DNA of 64,000 nt from Holacanthus passer (lineage: Eukaryota; Chordata; Actinopteri; Pomacanthidae). The stretch is taken from positions 587,001 to 651,000 of the forward strand of contig JAFREQ010000131.1 of assembly GCA_025331565.1 (NCBI GenBank), in the 5' to 3' direction. Shown piece after piece: positions 1-10,134 of the stretch. A program made the position numbers and the translations under genes. The stretch's first letter is position 1. Each line of letters begins with the position of its first letter. The notes under the pieces are model-generated. The model searched no databases, was not told where the DNA came from, and worked only from the letters and a program-made list of their open reading frames with translations.

Positions 1-132
1 GCTTGGAATTGGACAGCTGCGTCGACCCATTCTGACAAGTCTGGGCTTGAAATGTGGACTTCCACGGAGGCAGTTTCTGAAATGGGATGCAGCTGCAGAC
101 TTAAGATGGTGGATAGCAGTGGTAGAAAACGG
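1..132 (+). other. Possible exon fragment ending at a splice donor (unidentified)
   Basis: The first 132 bases are open in two of three forward frames and end at a consensus donor (ACGG followed by GTAAGT). Frame 2 reads a protein-like stretch containing RRQFLKWDAAADLRWW; frame 1 is also open. I do not recognise either product, and no acceptor can be seen because the window starts here. It could be the 3' part of an exon of a gene to the left or a transposon-derived coding relic. The donor match and the open frames are seen; that it is coding is inference and weak. Confidence 0.18.
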
Positions 133-1050
133 GTAAGTACCACTTAAGTACAGTTTCAGGTGCTTGTACTTCAAAAACATTTGTCTTACCAGGTCAAAAT
201 TTTACATATAAAGCTTATAAACTTGTTCCCAACATTTTTTGGCTTGTGACCCCTAACTTGGGGCCCCTTGAGTTGTTGCAGTTCCACAAAAAATGATTGT
301 TCTCTAACTTATAAAATTATAATGTTTCACAAAAAGCAAAGATTGGAGAAAATAAACATACAAATATGTGGAGCAAAATGTATCTACCTCATTGATTATC
401 TCAGATTTATCTGGTGACCCCTTGGAGGGGTCCAACTCTTGGCCAGGAACACTATATTAATTTTTATGTATAAGTTCATGTAACTGTAATAACACAATAA
501 TGTAATATTTAATAAAATATCACTGACAAGGGCCATTTTTCTGTAGTACTTTTACTTCAATCCTAAAAGTATCTTTAGCTGATAATACGTAATACTGTAT
601 TTTAACTTAACTATGATTTAAAATGCAGGACTTCTAGTGGAGTATTTTTTTATATCATTACATTAACAGTTTTACATAAGGAAAAGATCTGAGTTCATTT
701 TACATCACTGTTGAAGAGCAACAACGCGTTTGACATGAATATGTCCAATATTATTATAGTCCAAAGAGCTACACATGGTATCGACACCAATTTTTTACAC
801 CAAAAATGTCTCAGTTTGACTCAGTACAGTTCAGTAGTCAAAAGTTCTATGCTAGACTGAAAGGTATAAAAGCCCCGAATGGACTCATCAGGAAATAGAC
901 CAACGAAGTCATAAACTGAGTAATAATATCATTTTGTTTTTATTAGCTAAAGTATTATCATTTTAAAAATTAAATTATTTTTGATTTATTTTCTCTCAGA
1001 AGAATTTTCTCACGAGTGTGGGCAAGTAAGACTTTGACCTTAATTTGTTT
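133..1050. other. AT-rich gene-free stretch
   Basis: Low-GC sequence with no open frame of note, no recognisable exon and no clear tandem structure. Nothing specific is seen here. Confidence 0.6.
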
Positions 1051-1057
1051 TTATCAT

Positions 1058-1410
1058 AATATGCAAATAAGATGCAGCATATTTCGTCCTCAATATGCAA
1101 ATGATACCATAACCTAGTTTTCAATATGCAATTTGTTCTGATTATTTAATATTCAAATGGGGCGTGGCCTGTTTCTTTCAAGGTTAAAATGTGGGCACGG
1201 TTTGTTGTTTCATCAATATGTATCACTAAATCTGCAAATTCAAGTAGGCATAAGAGGCATTCTGTTTTTTCCTTTAATTTCTTGAATTGGGGTGTGGCTT
1301 AGTTGTCTTTGATTTGCCAGTGAGAGGCTTATATGGAACTATGGGCGTGGTCTATTTTTTTCCTTGACTATGGATGTAAAATATATAGGAGAAGCATGGC
1401 CTGTTTTTTA
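1058..1410. promoter_or_regulatory. Cluster of octamer (ATGCAAAT) and GGGCGTGG motifs
   Basis: Two perfect POU-octamer motifs ATGCAAAT occur at 1061-1068 and 1095-1102. A 6/8 version (ATGCAATT) lies at 1126-1133 and a 7/8 version (ATTCAAAT) at 1151-1158. The last runs directly into GGGGCGTGGCC, a KLF/Sp-type box. Related GGGTGTGGC and GGGCGTGGTC boxes, each followed by a T-rich stretch, recur near 1290 and 1343, with a looser version near 1395. The regular 25-34 bp spacing suggests either a decayed minisatellite or a binding-site array. Octamer and GC-box meanings are established knowledge; regulatory function here is inference. Confidence 0.3.
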
Positions 1411-2931
1411 TTAAAGGCTTTATTATTACATTTAAAGGCTACATCCACACTAAAATCTGTTTGTTTTACAGTGCATAACATTTGCTATGTTTACACCTCG
1501 CGTCCAAACTACTCTGGCATTTTAGAAACTAAAATGAAGACTTGACAACGCTGCTGACCCTGTTTCACTTTGAAAACTCCAGGACTGCGTTGTAGTCACT
1601 GATTCGTCATGCCCCTATCACGTGACCCAAATGATATCAGCCTGTATCTATGAGCCTTGACTACAGGCACTTAATTCAACGTGGCTAATGAATTACAGGT
1701 GAGCTTGTTGTCCAGGCTAGCAGCTGTTGTGCAGTTAAATTCTGCATTTTATCATGCTACTACAGCCTACATGCACAGGAAGCAAACACCATCTAATGCA
1801 TGCCTAGTGGACGTGGATGGTCATGTGATGCATGTTTTCAAGCCTGTTAGTCTGGATGGAGATTACTTATTATACAGTGCTAAAATGTTCATCTGAGCGG
1901 AGACTTATTTAACAGCCCCTGAAAATCGTTGACTTTGGTTGGGTTTAACACTCACCTTGCTGCAGTCCAGGACCCAGTGACATCACTGTCAGACGTCTGA
2001 CCTCACCCAACCACATCCACGGTGATGCTGGGCGTGGTCAGAGGTTTAACAGGCAGGAAACCTTAAACCAGAGAGGGCAGCAAAACACTGCTTTTCAGTT
2101 TGCTGGTAAGTCACTCTTTAATATCCAACAACAAAAATGAGAAAAAAGCAGAATTTTAATTAAACTTCTTGAAGCCCTCCTCATTGCCACTGGCACCATC
2201 ATGGTGGCCCATGGTCATAAATGAACTAAGGCTCACAGTCAGTCTTGGGCTGGTGTTTTGACTGCCTCCATCAAATCACTACTTTCTTTTGCAGCCATCC
2301 GAAGACAAAAACAATGATGAAAATGTCAATGTATCTTGTTTTTAAATGTACATTCATTCTTTCTTACTTACCTCTAATGGTATCGTACAACATCCACACT
2401 GGGAACAGGTCTCATACAGACTATTTCTTTTGTAGTGTAGCGTTCCAGTGAAAAATGTTCACAGTCTGTGAATTATCCAGAGTGACCAAGACATTGTTTC
2501 TTGGAAGACCTTTTCCCATTGACTTTTTATTCCACAGTAGGTGTGATTTTATAGGGATGACAGTGCTGGTGTGGATGACTGGGATGAATAGAATCTGCTT
2601 TGTTAGATACATTAAAGGTAAAAGAAAATATGCTTTGTTGGTAGGTGAGTTTAGGTTTGGGTGAGTTTAGGTGAATCGACCCGTTAACATTAAATCAACC
2701 CTTTAATGTTGTTGCTATGCAGAAGCATGTCTGTGAAAGCTTGACCCTCATACCATAGGATTGTCGGAAGACTGTTTACTCTGTTCTCAGCAGTGTGATA
2801 TATGTGTTGTAATTCATACAATTTGGAGATTTTTTTTAAAATAGCAAAGTAGCAAAAAACACCAGCCGAGATTACATGGAAGATCAAAACTGGTTAAAAA
2901 AGGGAGTTTTCATGTGTCCACATTAGCCTGG

Positions 2932-3004
2932 ACCTGGTCTACATCAGAACCTGGTCTGCATCTGATCCAGCTCTGCATCTGATCCTGGTCTGCATCTGAT
3001 CCGT
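2932..3004. repeat. Short tandem array, about 17-bp unit
   Basis: Degenerate copies of the unit CTGGTCTGCATCTGATC are repeated about four times (CCTGGTCTACATCAGA, CCTGGTCTGCATCTGATC, CAGCTCTGCATCTGATC, CTGGTCTGCATCTGATC). It is a local minisatellite with no coding capacity. Confidence 0.75.
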
Positions 3005-3089
3005 CTCACAGACCCCCATGCAACCTGGCTAAAACTGTGCGATCTCTGCTGCCACAGTCTGCCTCCCCTTTCCTCTACACCTATTCCCT

Positions 3090-3330
3090 ATAGTCCACCC
3101 CACCACCCACCCCCCCCTTCTGCTGTCACATGTGGCCTCTTCCCCCCCTGCACACCCCCCAACACATCAACCCCCTCTCCTGACAAAGCATGGCTCCCTC
3201 CCCCCTTGCTAACAACCCTCATGGCTGTACCTCCCCCCTCCCTCTGTTGTCTACCCCTCCCTCGCCTCTCAGAACCCCCACACATCAACACCACAGTCCC
3301 CCCCACCCCCGTCACATCACCCCCACCACC
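3090..3330. repeat. C-rich low-complexity tract
   Basis: This 240-bp stretch has many runs of three to eight C on the plus strand, so it is strongly G-rich on the minus strand. An open minus-strand frame through it is glycine/arginine-rich and is a composition artefact, not a gene. Several segments, for example 3096-3118, have four or more C-runs and could form a G-quadruplex on the minus strand. Confidence 0.7.
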
Positions 3331-3334
3331 TGGT

Positions 3335-4074
3335 ATTGTCCTTTAATGTGGGTAAGGTGATCAGAGAAGTGACTGATGGGTAAAATAAATAAGAAAACTC
3401 CAGAAACAAGTTGACTTTTATTATTTTTATATTTGTTTATATCATTTATTTTATTCTTTTTTGTCTTGAGTCCTTTTTGTTTTGTGAGTATATTTTTTAT
3501 TTCACATATATTTTGTATATAATAGTTAATAAAAAGCAAAGCAAACCAAATCAAAATATTGAGTAAAAAGGCTTAAACGCACATGTAAATAAAAAATAGA
3601 ACAAATACAATCAATGAAAAATCACTGATGCTGAAAGGGATATCAAAGATTTTGATTGTGTGTTTGTGTTTGTATGTGTTCATGGGTGTCAGTCTTTCTC
3701 AATCCAGATGGAGGAGCTGTACATACACCATGAAAACAAAACCATTGTCCACACCATTTGCCAGTATTGAACCATGGTTTATTGCTAATATCATTTCAGG
3801 TTTTTGTTTTCTCTATGTTAATGCAGTAGACAGATGCTGTCTGTACATAATCAGATATTCAATCCTCCTGCAATCCATTTCTGCACAATGACACAATGCA
3901 TTGTTCACATTGCCTCGTCACTTCCATTACAACCTACCAACTGCAAGTTATTATGGGTAGCGGCAGCTGGAAAAAGCCTGCAGAGCTGGAAGAGCAAACA
4001 AGCAGCGGCGATGGATGTGATGTGTTGGGGTAGAGCGATGCCTTACTCTAGGAGGCAGAAAAACGAGCCATCCA
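3335..4074. other. Gene-free stretch
   Basis: AT-rich DNA to about 3620, then mixed sequence. Small open frames are present but none has a recognisable domain, codon-like composition or splice context. I see no gene. Confidence 0.5.
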
Positions 4075-4145
4075 GGAAGAGGAGGAGGAGGAGGAGGAGG
4101 AGGAGGAGGAGGAGGAGGAGGAGGAGGAGGAGGAGGAGGAGGAGA
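4075..4145. repeat. (GGA)n trinucleotide microsatellite
   Basis: An almost uninterrupted AGG/GGA repeat of about 70 bases. It reads as poly-arginine on the plus strand and poly-serine on the minus strand. Both frames are by-products of the repeat. The polypurine/polymirror structure could adopt triplex or G-quadruplex forms. Confidence 0.95.
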
Positions 4146-4819
4146 GAAGGAGGGTGTTGGGGACTGGTGAGTGGAGAGTTTGAGGGAGGGTCAGCCTGAG
4201 GTGGCTCTGCTCTGCATACACAGCCCTGCTGATATCTTCATTCATTGATTTTAAAGAACACCACCAAGTGGCACAGAGCAGAGATAACAGGACTCAAAGT
4301 TTTGCTGGGGGAGATGAGAAGGCTAAGTCACATGTGGTGCAGGTAGTGCATTGTGGGTGCAGGAGGCAAACATGAAGAATTGGTCTTTTTATAACATAGA
4401 TAGTAGCCTATGACAAATCTTACCTCTTTTATATCATTTAGGATTTGATGCTTCATTATCTGCAACACAAATGGTGATTTTAAGAGGCTTGTTTTAGAGG
4501 TTTGTGTTAGTGTTTGACAAAAAAAGAAAAAATTAATAATTAACTAAAGGTCCACTTACTAGTTCACTTTTCTGGACCTTTCAGCTGCATCTCATGGAGA
4601 AGTTTGCTCATAGAAATAACTCAGTTGTCATCAGTGACCCAAGCATGCAATACAGTATAACATAATAAATGAAATATAGGTCAAATCCACAGAGGATGGA
4701 GGAACATGACATGTGGCTGAAAGCCCAGAATAAAGTTAATAAGTAGACCTTTAAATCACTATTAATTTTTTTTTTTTTAATCAAACGACTGTTGCCAAGG
4801 TTTAAAAAAATGTAGCATA

Positions 4820-5990
4820 TCATATTGCTTCCACTTTCTAAGGGTTTATAAGTTGTTACTAATGGTTTTAGCAATGTAAAATAATGTATTAATTATTTAA
4901 AAATCAGTTACAAGTCATTAATAGCAACAACTCTTTAGGTTCCACAATCAATTTAGTAACAACTTGTGAGAGGAACAGTTTGACATTATGGGAAATGTGC
5001 TTATTAGCTTTCTGGTGCAGAGGCAGATGAGAAGATCAACACCACACTTCTATCTGTCTAATTTGAGGCTACAGCCAGCAGCTAGTTAGCTTAGCTTAGC
5101 TCAGAAGCTGGAAACAAATGGAAACAGCTCGCCTGGATCTGTCCAAAAGTAACAAAATCTGCTTTCCTCTAAAGCTCACAAACGATTAATTATTACATCT
5201 TGTGTGTTTAATTTGTCGCAAAACACTAAAGAATGAAAATGACAGGTTGACGTTTTACAGGGGGTTAGCTGTGGGACTCTTAGCAGTTGCCAGGCAACCA
5301 GCAGAGACACCAGGAAGTTCCTGATCCCAGCGAAGAAATACAAGATAATAAAATGACCCACTGTCATTTTAGACGTCTGTGATTAAACAAAGGAGATCAA
5401 ACATGTTAATTAGTGAGCTTTAGAGGTGTAGGTAGATAGATTCTATTACTTTTGAACAGATGCAGGCTAGCTGTTTCCCCCTGTTTCCAGTCTTTGTGCT
5501 AAGCTAAGCTAACCAGCTGCTGGCTGTAGCTTGATATTTAATGATATGAGAGTGGTATCCTTTGCCAGAACGTGAATGTGTATTTACCAAATGTCAAACT
5601 ATTCTTTACTCTTTACAAGCACAGGCTTGATGGATTACTGTAATAAGTCTTTTATTAATAACTTATAATCATTTATCACTGTGGACTTATAAAACCTGTG
5701 AGCCTTTATTATTTTGAACATTTTTAGCTACCTCATTTTCAAATAGAAGGGATACACACAAAAGGAATTTTTCACTATATGAACAAAGGTTGTTTTCAAT
5801 GGTTTATAATAGATCTATAACACACCAATAAATGCTTTATTAGCAGCCATTATTTATAAACCCGGAATAAAGGATATCTCATTTATGCGTATTCCAAATA
5901 TGAGTGACTCTTTCATAATGATATCATGTGTGACAACAGTCATTCACTGTAGGCCTGTAACTCCACTAGTCTTTAATCATAACAAATGGC
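4820..5990. repeat. Older dispersed repeat, interrupted by a MITE
   Basis: Both flanks (about 4820-4970 and 5610-5990) carry the same type of TTATAA-rich text: toggling phrases such as GGTTTATAAG, TTATTAATAACTTATAA and AATAAATGCTTTATTAGCAG. From memory this resembles a common teleost interspersed repeat with TTATAAA-rich ends. The MITE at 4974-5603 splits it. Family assignment is uncertain. Confidence 0.45.
4974..5603. mobile_element. MITE-like element with very long inverted arms
   Basis: The left end reads AACAGTTTGACAT and the right end is its near-perfect reverse complement (ATGTCAAACTATT). The two arms, roughly 4974-5240 and 5330-5603, can be aligned over some 260 bp. Shared landmarks are TACAGCCAGCAGCT, TTAGCTTAGCTTAGC, GGAAACAGCT and CTCTAAAGCTCA. 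The unique centre holds a perfect GTTGCCAGGCAAC palindrome at 5286-5298. There is no transposase frame, so it is non-autonomous. I recognise the text as a widespread teleost repeat but cannot name its superfamily with confidence. A target-site duplication was not identified. Confidence 0.8.
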
Positions 5991-5994
5991 TCCA

Positions 5995-8125
5995 TAACCG
6001 CAGTCAAACACAACAGTTAAGATTAAGGTTTTCATTTTTTATTAAGATTATAAATTTTTAACAAATATTTTCTGGAACAGTTTTACCCGGTGATATACAA
6101 TTTAGTAAGCACAAAAATACAAGAATAACAACAAAATATGTAGAGAATGGCAGAATACTCTCTTTATTTTGGTACACATAGTGCTCATAAAGCTAATGCG
6201 TGGATTTTCAGGTTATGGCTAAATCATGAGTTTGCCTTTTTAAAACAAAAGGACTAAGATCATTCTTTTACAAAACAAAGTAAAACTCACAAAACCAAGA
6301 TGTGTTGGAATTATGAATTGCTGTGAAGGCTTTGAGCAACAACCATGATTAAGAGAGGACGTCAAACTGCCAGAAGAACCCAGACTGTTTGCTATCACAC
6401 AGTGGGAGTGGAGGTGAAGTGATAACCACAGTAATAGCCCAAAAGTGTTACAGAATTTAAGTATTGGCACTCCATTAAGTAATATGAGCTGGTTCAGTCC
6501 ATGTACCTCAAAAGTGTTTAGGAGGGAAGTCTTAAACGTGGTGTTTCACATAACAACAAACTGCTCATGATGTGCAAGGTCCATTTTGAACTGAAGACTG
6601 TGTTTTTCCAAAAGGCTCCTCAACCCAGGACATTCAGTCACTTTCAATTTATGACAATAGCTAGCAGTAGTGTGCACTGGCTTTAAGGCAATGGAAGTCA
6701 ATCCACTTCATCAGTCACAAAAGTGTATTTTGTAGACATTTATCTCCCATTCCAGCTTCTTCTCTCTCCCAACATATCAAACATGGCAGCTTGGTCAGTG
6801 GCCCTACGCTTCCAAATACGAGACTGTAGGCAGCCCTCTAGCACTCACTAGCATAATGTTTTGATGTGCTGCCAAAGTCATGTGATGTAGCATAAAGAGT
6901 GAGAAAAGTCCCCATATGGAGAACGTTGGGACTCTTGTGAAACCAAAAGTCAACACTGACTGCTTAACCGTGTACGGGAGTGAAGTTGGGTAAAGTACGT
7001 AAATATACAATTTAAAGTACATAATGAACGTACGAAACTAACATACACTGTTTAACCCAGACCATGATCTCTTCCTAGACCTAACCAAGTAGTTTTGGTA
7101 CCTAAACCTAACCAACTGCGATGTTTCACAATGCTAACCACATATTCATTGTTCTACTCTTTTAAAAGTCTAACCTTGTGGTGCATATGAATTACTGCTA
7201 ATTTGACAGTGGAGCCCTGCATGTGCAAAAAAGACAGTAGAGGGTTATGTCAAATTTTGAAGCATAGGGACACTGACCAAGAGATGGGAGGGAGAACATG
7301 TTGCCCATTCCAAAAACAGGACAGCCTGTACATGATATATATGGCACAAACTCTTTCTTCTCCCTGCCAGAACTATTGTCATTAAAATGCTCATTTAAAT
7401 AGCTTTTTCTTTTTCCTGCAAAAATAAAGTTGATTTAGACCTTGTAGGGGAGACCGGGCTCAGTTGTAAACGCCTCCATTTCCTCCAATCAGAAACAAAT
7501 GTGAGTGATGTCACCCAGTGCACACCAATGAACCATGCTCACATATGTTATTGATGTTTCTTTTAGACAATAGAATTATGGTACTTTTATCTTCTGTATA
7601 TACTGAAGGGCAGTTTTTACAATAAGTAAGCACTGAGGCAAGCTGATGTCAGAATTGTGATTTTAGCACATGGTATTTTTCTGTGGCTGACACTTTGGGG
7701 TCACATAATAAAACTGATTTCGTTAAATGTTCCTTGTTATTGTTGAACATTATGAAAAAACTTTCTTTGTGATGAGTTAATTTAAAAAGCTCCGTTACCA
7801 AACCAATGGTGACAAATCCACTCATGAATTCTTGCCTCGTCATTAAAAAAAAATCTCTAGAGAACATTTGCTGAAGGTTCACTGAAGGTGTGTCTATGCA
7901 CAGCGTTGCACAAAGTACATGTGTTCCTGCATGAAATGTTGCAGACATGTAAACTTTCTCAGAGAACAGTATGGGAACATTTCTTTGTTAACAGGGACAT
8001 TCTCCTGAGCTTGTTCCCAAACAGCCTGGCGGAAGAAAAACAGTTCTCCACTAGGTTCTGTTTACTACCACTGTTGTGGGAAAACATGTTACAACTGATC
8101 TCGGTCCCCCCCTAAAATAAAGTGT
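5995..8125 (-). other. Gene-free interval; likely 3'UTR side of ier5l
   Basis: No supported open frame. If ier5l uses a distal poly(A) signal, part of this region is its 3'UTR. The first canonical AATAAA on the minus strand below the stop is at about 6163-6168, roughly 2 kb away; another is near 6038-6043. An ATTAAA overlaps the stop codon region (8126-8131). Around 7030-7150 a CCTAACC-type phrase recurs, a common low-information teleost motif. Confidence 0.35.
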
Positions 8126-8130
8126 TTTAA

Positions 8131-8973
8131 TCAAAACGCCACAATGGCCCGGGTCCATGCCCCCAGACTGGCCAGGACCTGTTTGCTACAGATCTGCTCC
8201 AAGTCCGCCTGCCTGCTCAGCAGCCCTGAAAACCCCGAGCCGAAGATGGAGATCAGGTTGGAGATGTTGGAAGTGTCCGTGTAGTCCGGGCTGGAGTAGG
8301 AACAGTCCTCGCGTTTGGCTCTTTTGCGAGCCGCTGTAAAATCTTCCACGTCGGATAAACAACAACAGAAGTCCACCTTCCTCTTCTTGGCCGGGGACTG
8401 CGCGCCCTGGCCGGCCTGGAGCGCGTCGCAGCCGCAGCAGCAGCAGTCCTGGTGGAGGAAGCCGTTCTCCACCGTGGTCACCACATGCGTGTCCAAGTCC
8501 AGCACGGTGGTCTGGCTGCAGTGCGCGCTGCCGTCTGCGGGAAACTGGTCGCAGTGTGACGCGGGGAAAGCCTCCATGCAGCAGCTCCGGTAGTAGGAGG
8601 GCTCCGGCTCCTTGCTGTCGTCCTCGAGGGGAGAGCAGCCGGGGAGAGCGCTGGCTGTCCGGCCGTGCGCCGCGGAGCCGCACACGCTCGCCTCCTCGCC
8701 GCAGCGAGCAGCCTGCTCCTCCTCGTCCTCCGCGTCCAGCTCCAGCGGGTTCAGCTCCTGGATCTCGTTGCAGACAGTCATCACCTCCTCGTACTGCTGC
8801 ATCCTGTAGATCTCCGCGTACTTCTCCTTGATGTAGACCTGCCTGGCGTTCCGCAGCACATAGGAGACCAGCAGGTTCTTGTGCAGCTTGATCCCCCCTC
8901 TCTGCGTCCTGGAGTTGTGGATCTTCATCAAGGAAATGGATATGAGGCTTTGCGCGTCCACTGCGCACTCCAT
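8131..8973 (-). CDS. ier5l: Immediate early response gene 5-like protein (IER5L)
   Basis: A single-exon 280-aa protein of the IER2/IER5/IER5L family, small nuclear, growth-factor- and stress-inducible co-regulators (IER5 is linked to PP2A and HSF1; IER5L itself is little studied). The start chosen is the ATG at 8973-8971, in a strong ACCATGG context and giving the family N-terminus MECAVDAQSLISISL. An in-frame ATG 33 bases upstream would add 11 non-conserved residues. Residues 1-55 form the conserved IER block (QRGGIKLHKNLLVSYVLRNA). An acidic run (DAEDEEEQ) follows at about 72-80. The middle is Cys/Ser-rich with a basic KKRKVDF nuclear-localisation-like motif. The C-terminus SNLISIFGSGFSGL ... 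GAWTRAIVAF is diagnostic, and GAWTRAIVAF with MECA at the start fits IER5L rather than IER5 or IER2. No introns, GC-rich, as in other vertebrates. Confidence 0.95.
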   Translation of the reverse strand: MECAVDAQSLISISLMKIHNSRTQRGGIKLHKNLLVSYVLRNARQVYIKEKYAEIYRMQQYEEVMTVCNEIQELNPLELDAEDEEEQAARCGEEASVCGSAAHGRTASALPGCSPLEDDSKEPEPSYYRSCCMEAFPASHCDQFPADGSAHCSQTTVLDLDTHVVTTVENGFLHQDCCCCGCDALQAGQGAQSPAKKRKVDFCCCLSDVEDFTAARKRAKREDCSYSSPDYTDTSNISNLISIFGSGFSGLLSRQADLEQICSKQVLASLGAWTRAIVAF

Positions 8974-9139
8974 GGTGTTGATCATAGTTGTGTTCCCCCA
9001 GTCCACCTCCAGCCTCTCTCTGGGAGAGGAAACCCGACTCTCAGCTATCTCAGCGGGAATCGTTTTGTACTAGGAGAGAGGTTCAAGTCAGCTCTGTGGA
9101 GAAACATTGGACACAACGATCCGCTTCCCTGTGAAAGCC

Positions 9140-9300
9140 AGCAATCATTTGCAGATGGCCTGAAACCAAAATATATATAGTCAAGCCAGATGGTCCGCCC
9201 TCTTCATGAAGAGCCAATCAGCTGCCTGAGATCTGTTGAGTGACAGACTGGCGCTCTGGAAATATGTCACTCTCGACCAATCAGCGTCAGGCGGTTCCTC
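9140..9300 (-). promoter_or_regulatory. ier5l core promoter: TATA box and two inverted CCAAT boxes
   Basis: On the minus strand a TATATATA box lies at about 9171-9179. This predicts transcription start near 9140-9148 and a 5'UTR of about 170 bases. Upstream of it two CCAAT boxes sit in inverted orientation relative to the gene (CCAAT on the plus strand at 9214-9218 and 9277-9281). A perfect palindrome CTTCATGAAG at 9202-9211 contains TTCnnGAA, a partial heat-shock-element-like pair. TATA plus NF-Y boxes are typical of immediate-early genes. The motifs are seen; their use is inferred. Confidence 0.6.
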
Positions 9301-9983
9301 TGTACTATTCAAATTCCACCCAGGCTGTCTAACAGGAATGTCCTCATTTCAGCTGCACCAGAGCTGGGACTTTCAAAAAACCAGTTAGTGTTCCGGGTTT
9401 ACATGCTACAATCCCATCACTTTCTTTTCAAATTTGAATCAATGAAGTAATCACAGTTCATTTTAAAGTTTTGTTTTCCAAGTGAATATATTTATTCCTA
9501 CTTTATTGACTGTGATAGTGGAAGCATAACTTAATTTTCCCCCTCAAAACTATATAACTAAAACTGACATGATGAGAAACAAACAAAAAAAAAAAAATCA
9601 AGATATGCATAGCAAATAAATCAGCAGAATATTGCAATTTATGACAATCTCGTGAGCCAAAAAGAAACAGGAGTTCTTATAAACAATAAATCATTTCATT
9701 TTGTAATGGAGTGCAATAAAGTGAAGAGTAAGGAAAATATACACTAACCCTGTTCTTTAAATACAAGGCCAGAGACCAATATCATGCAGGTGAGGTCATT
9801 GTATTTTTTAGAATGAAACAACTGCTTGGAAATGTGGGTCCATGTAGGCTACAAGCAGTCGAGAGCAGGATGTCAGTCAAAATGAGGAATGTGGTTGAGG
9901 TCATCCTCTAGTGCAGGTTTCACTGATGAGGAAATGCCCAGTCGTCTGGTACATTAGTATCACAGCACTGCAAGGGTGTTACA

Positions 9984-10026
9984 AACTTTGTGCACTGTGT
10001 GACGAATAAAGGTATATCTTATTCAT
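9984..10026 (+). repeat. LINE 3' tail fragment (L2/CR1-like)
   Basis: The phrase GCACTGTGTGACGAATAAAGGTATATCTTATTC matches, with decay, the tail seen repeatedly in this window: a TGTGGGAC-type stem, AATAAAGG, then TATCTTATC. No coding body is attached. Confidence 0.55.
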
Positions 10027-10080
10027 AAGAAAAGAAGTACCAAGACATGGAGGAAAGAACCTGTTTAAAATTACACAATC

Positions 10081-10094
10081 ACACACACACACAC
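10081..10094. repeat. Short (CA)n microsatellite
   Basis: Seven uninterrupted AC dinucleotides. Confidence 0.8.
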
Positions 10095-10134
10095 AAAATA
10101 TACTTTAAATACTTTCATCCATACATACTGGTAG

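Noticed and set aside
3834..4199. 121-codon frame with a long poly-arginine run
   Set aside because: It is created by the GGA microsatellite; the flanks have no domain or splice support.
7030..7150. CCTAACC-type motifs here and at 32440-32520 suggesting interstitial telomere repeat
   Set aside because: Irregular, interspersed with other text, never more than two units; common low-information teleost phrase.
8186..8968. 260-codon second minus-strand frame inside ier5l, and plus-strand frames to 171 codons
   Set aside because: GC-rich shadows of the real ier5l frame, with repetitive Leu/Arg/Gly composition and no conserved motif.
8974..9006. Upstream in-frame ATG extending ier5l by 11 residues
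   Set aside because: The family N-terminus begins at MEC, and the 8973 ATG has the stronger context.
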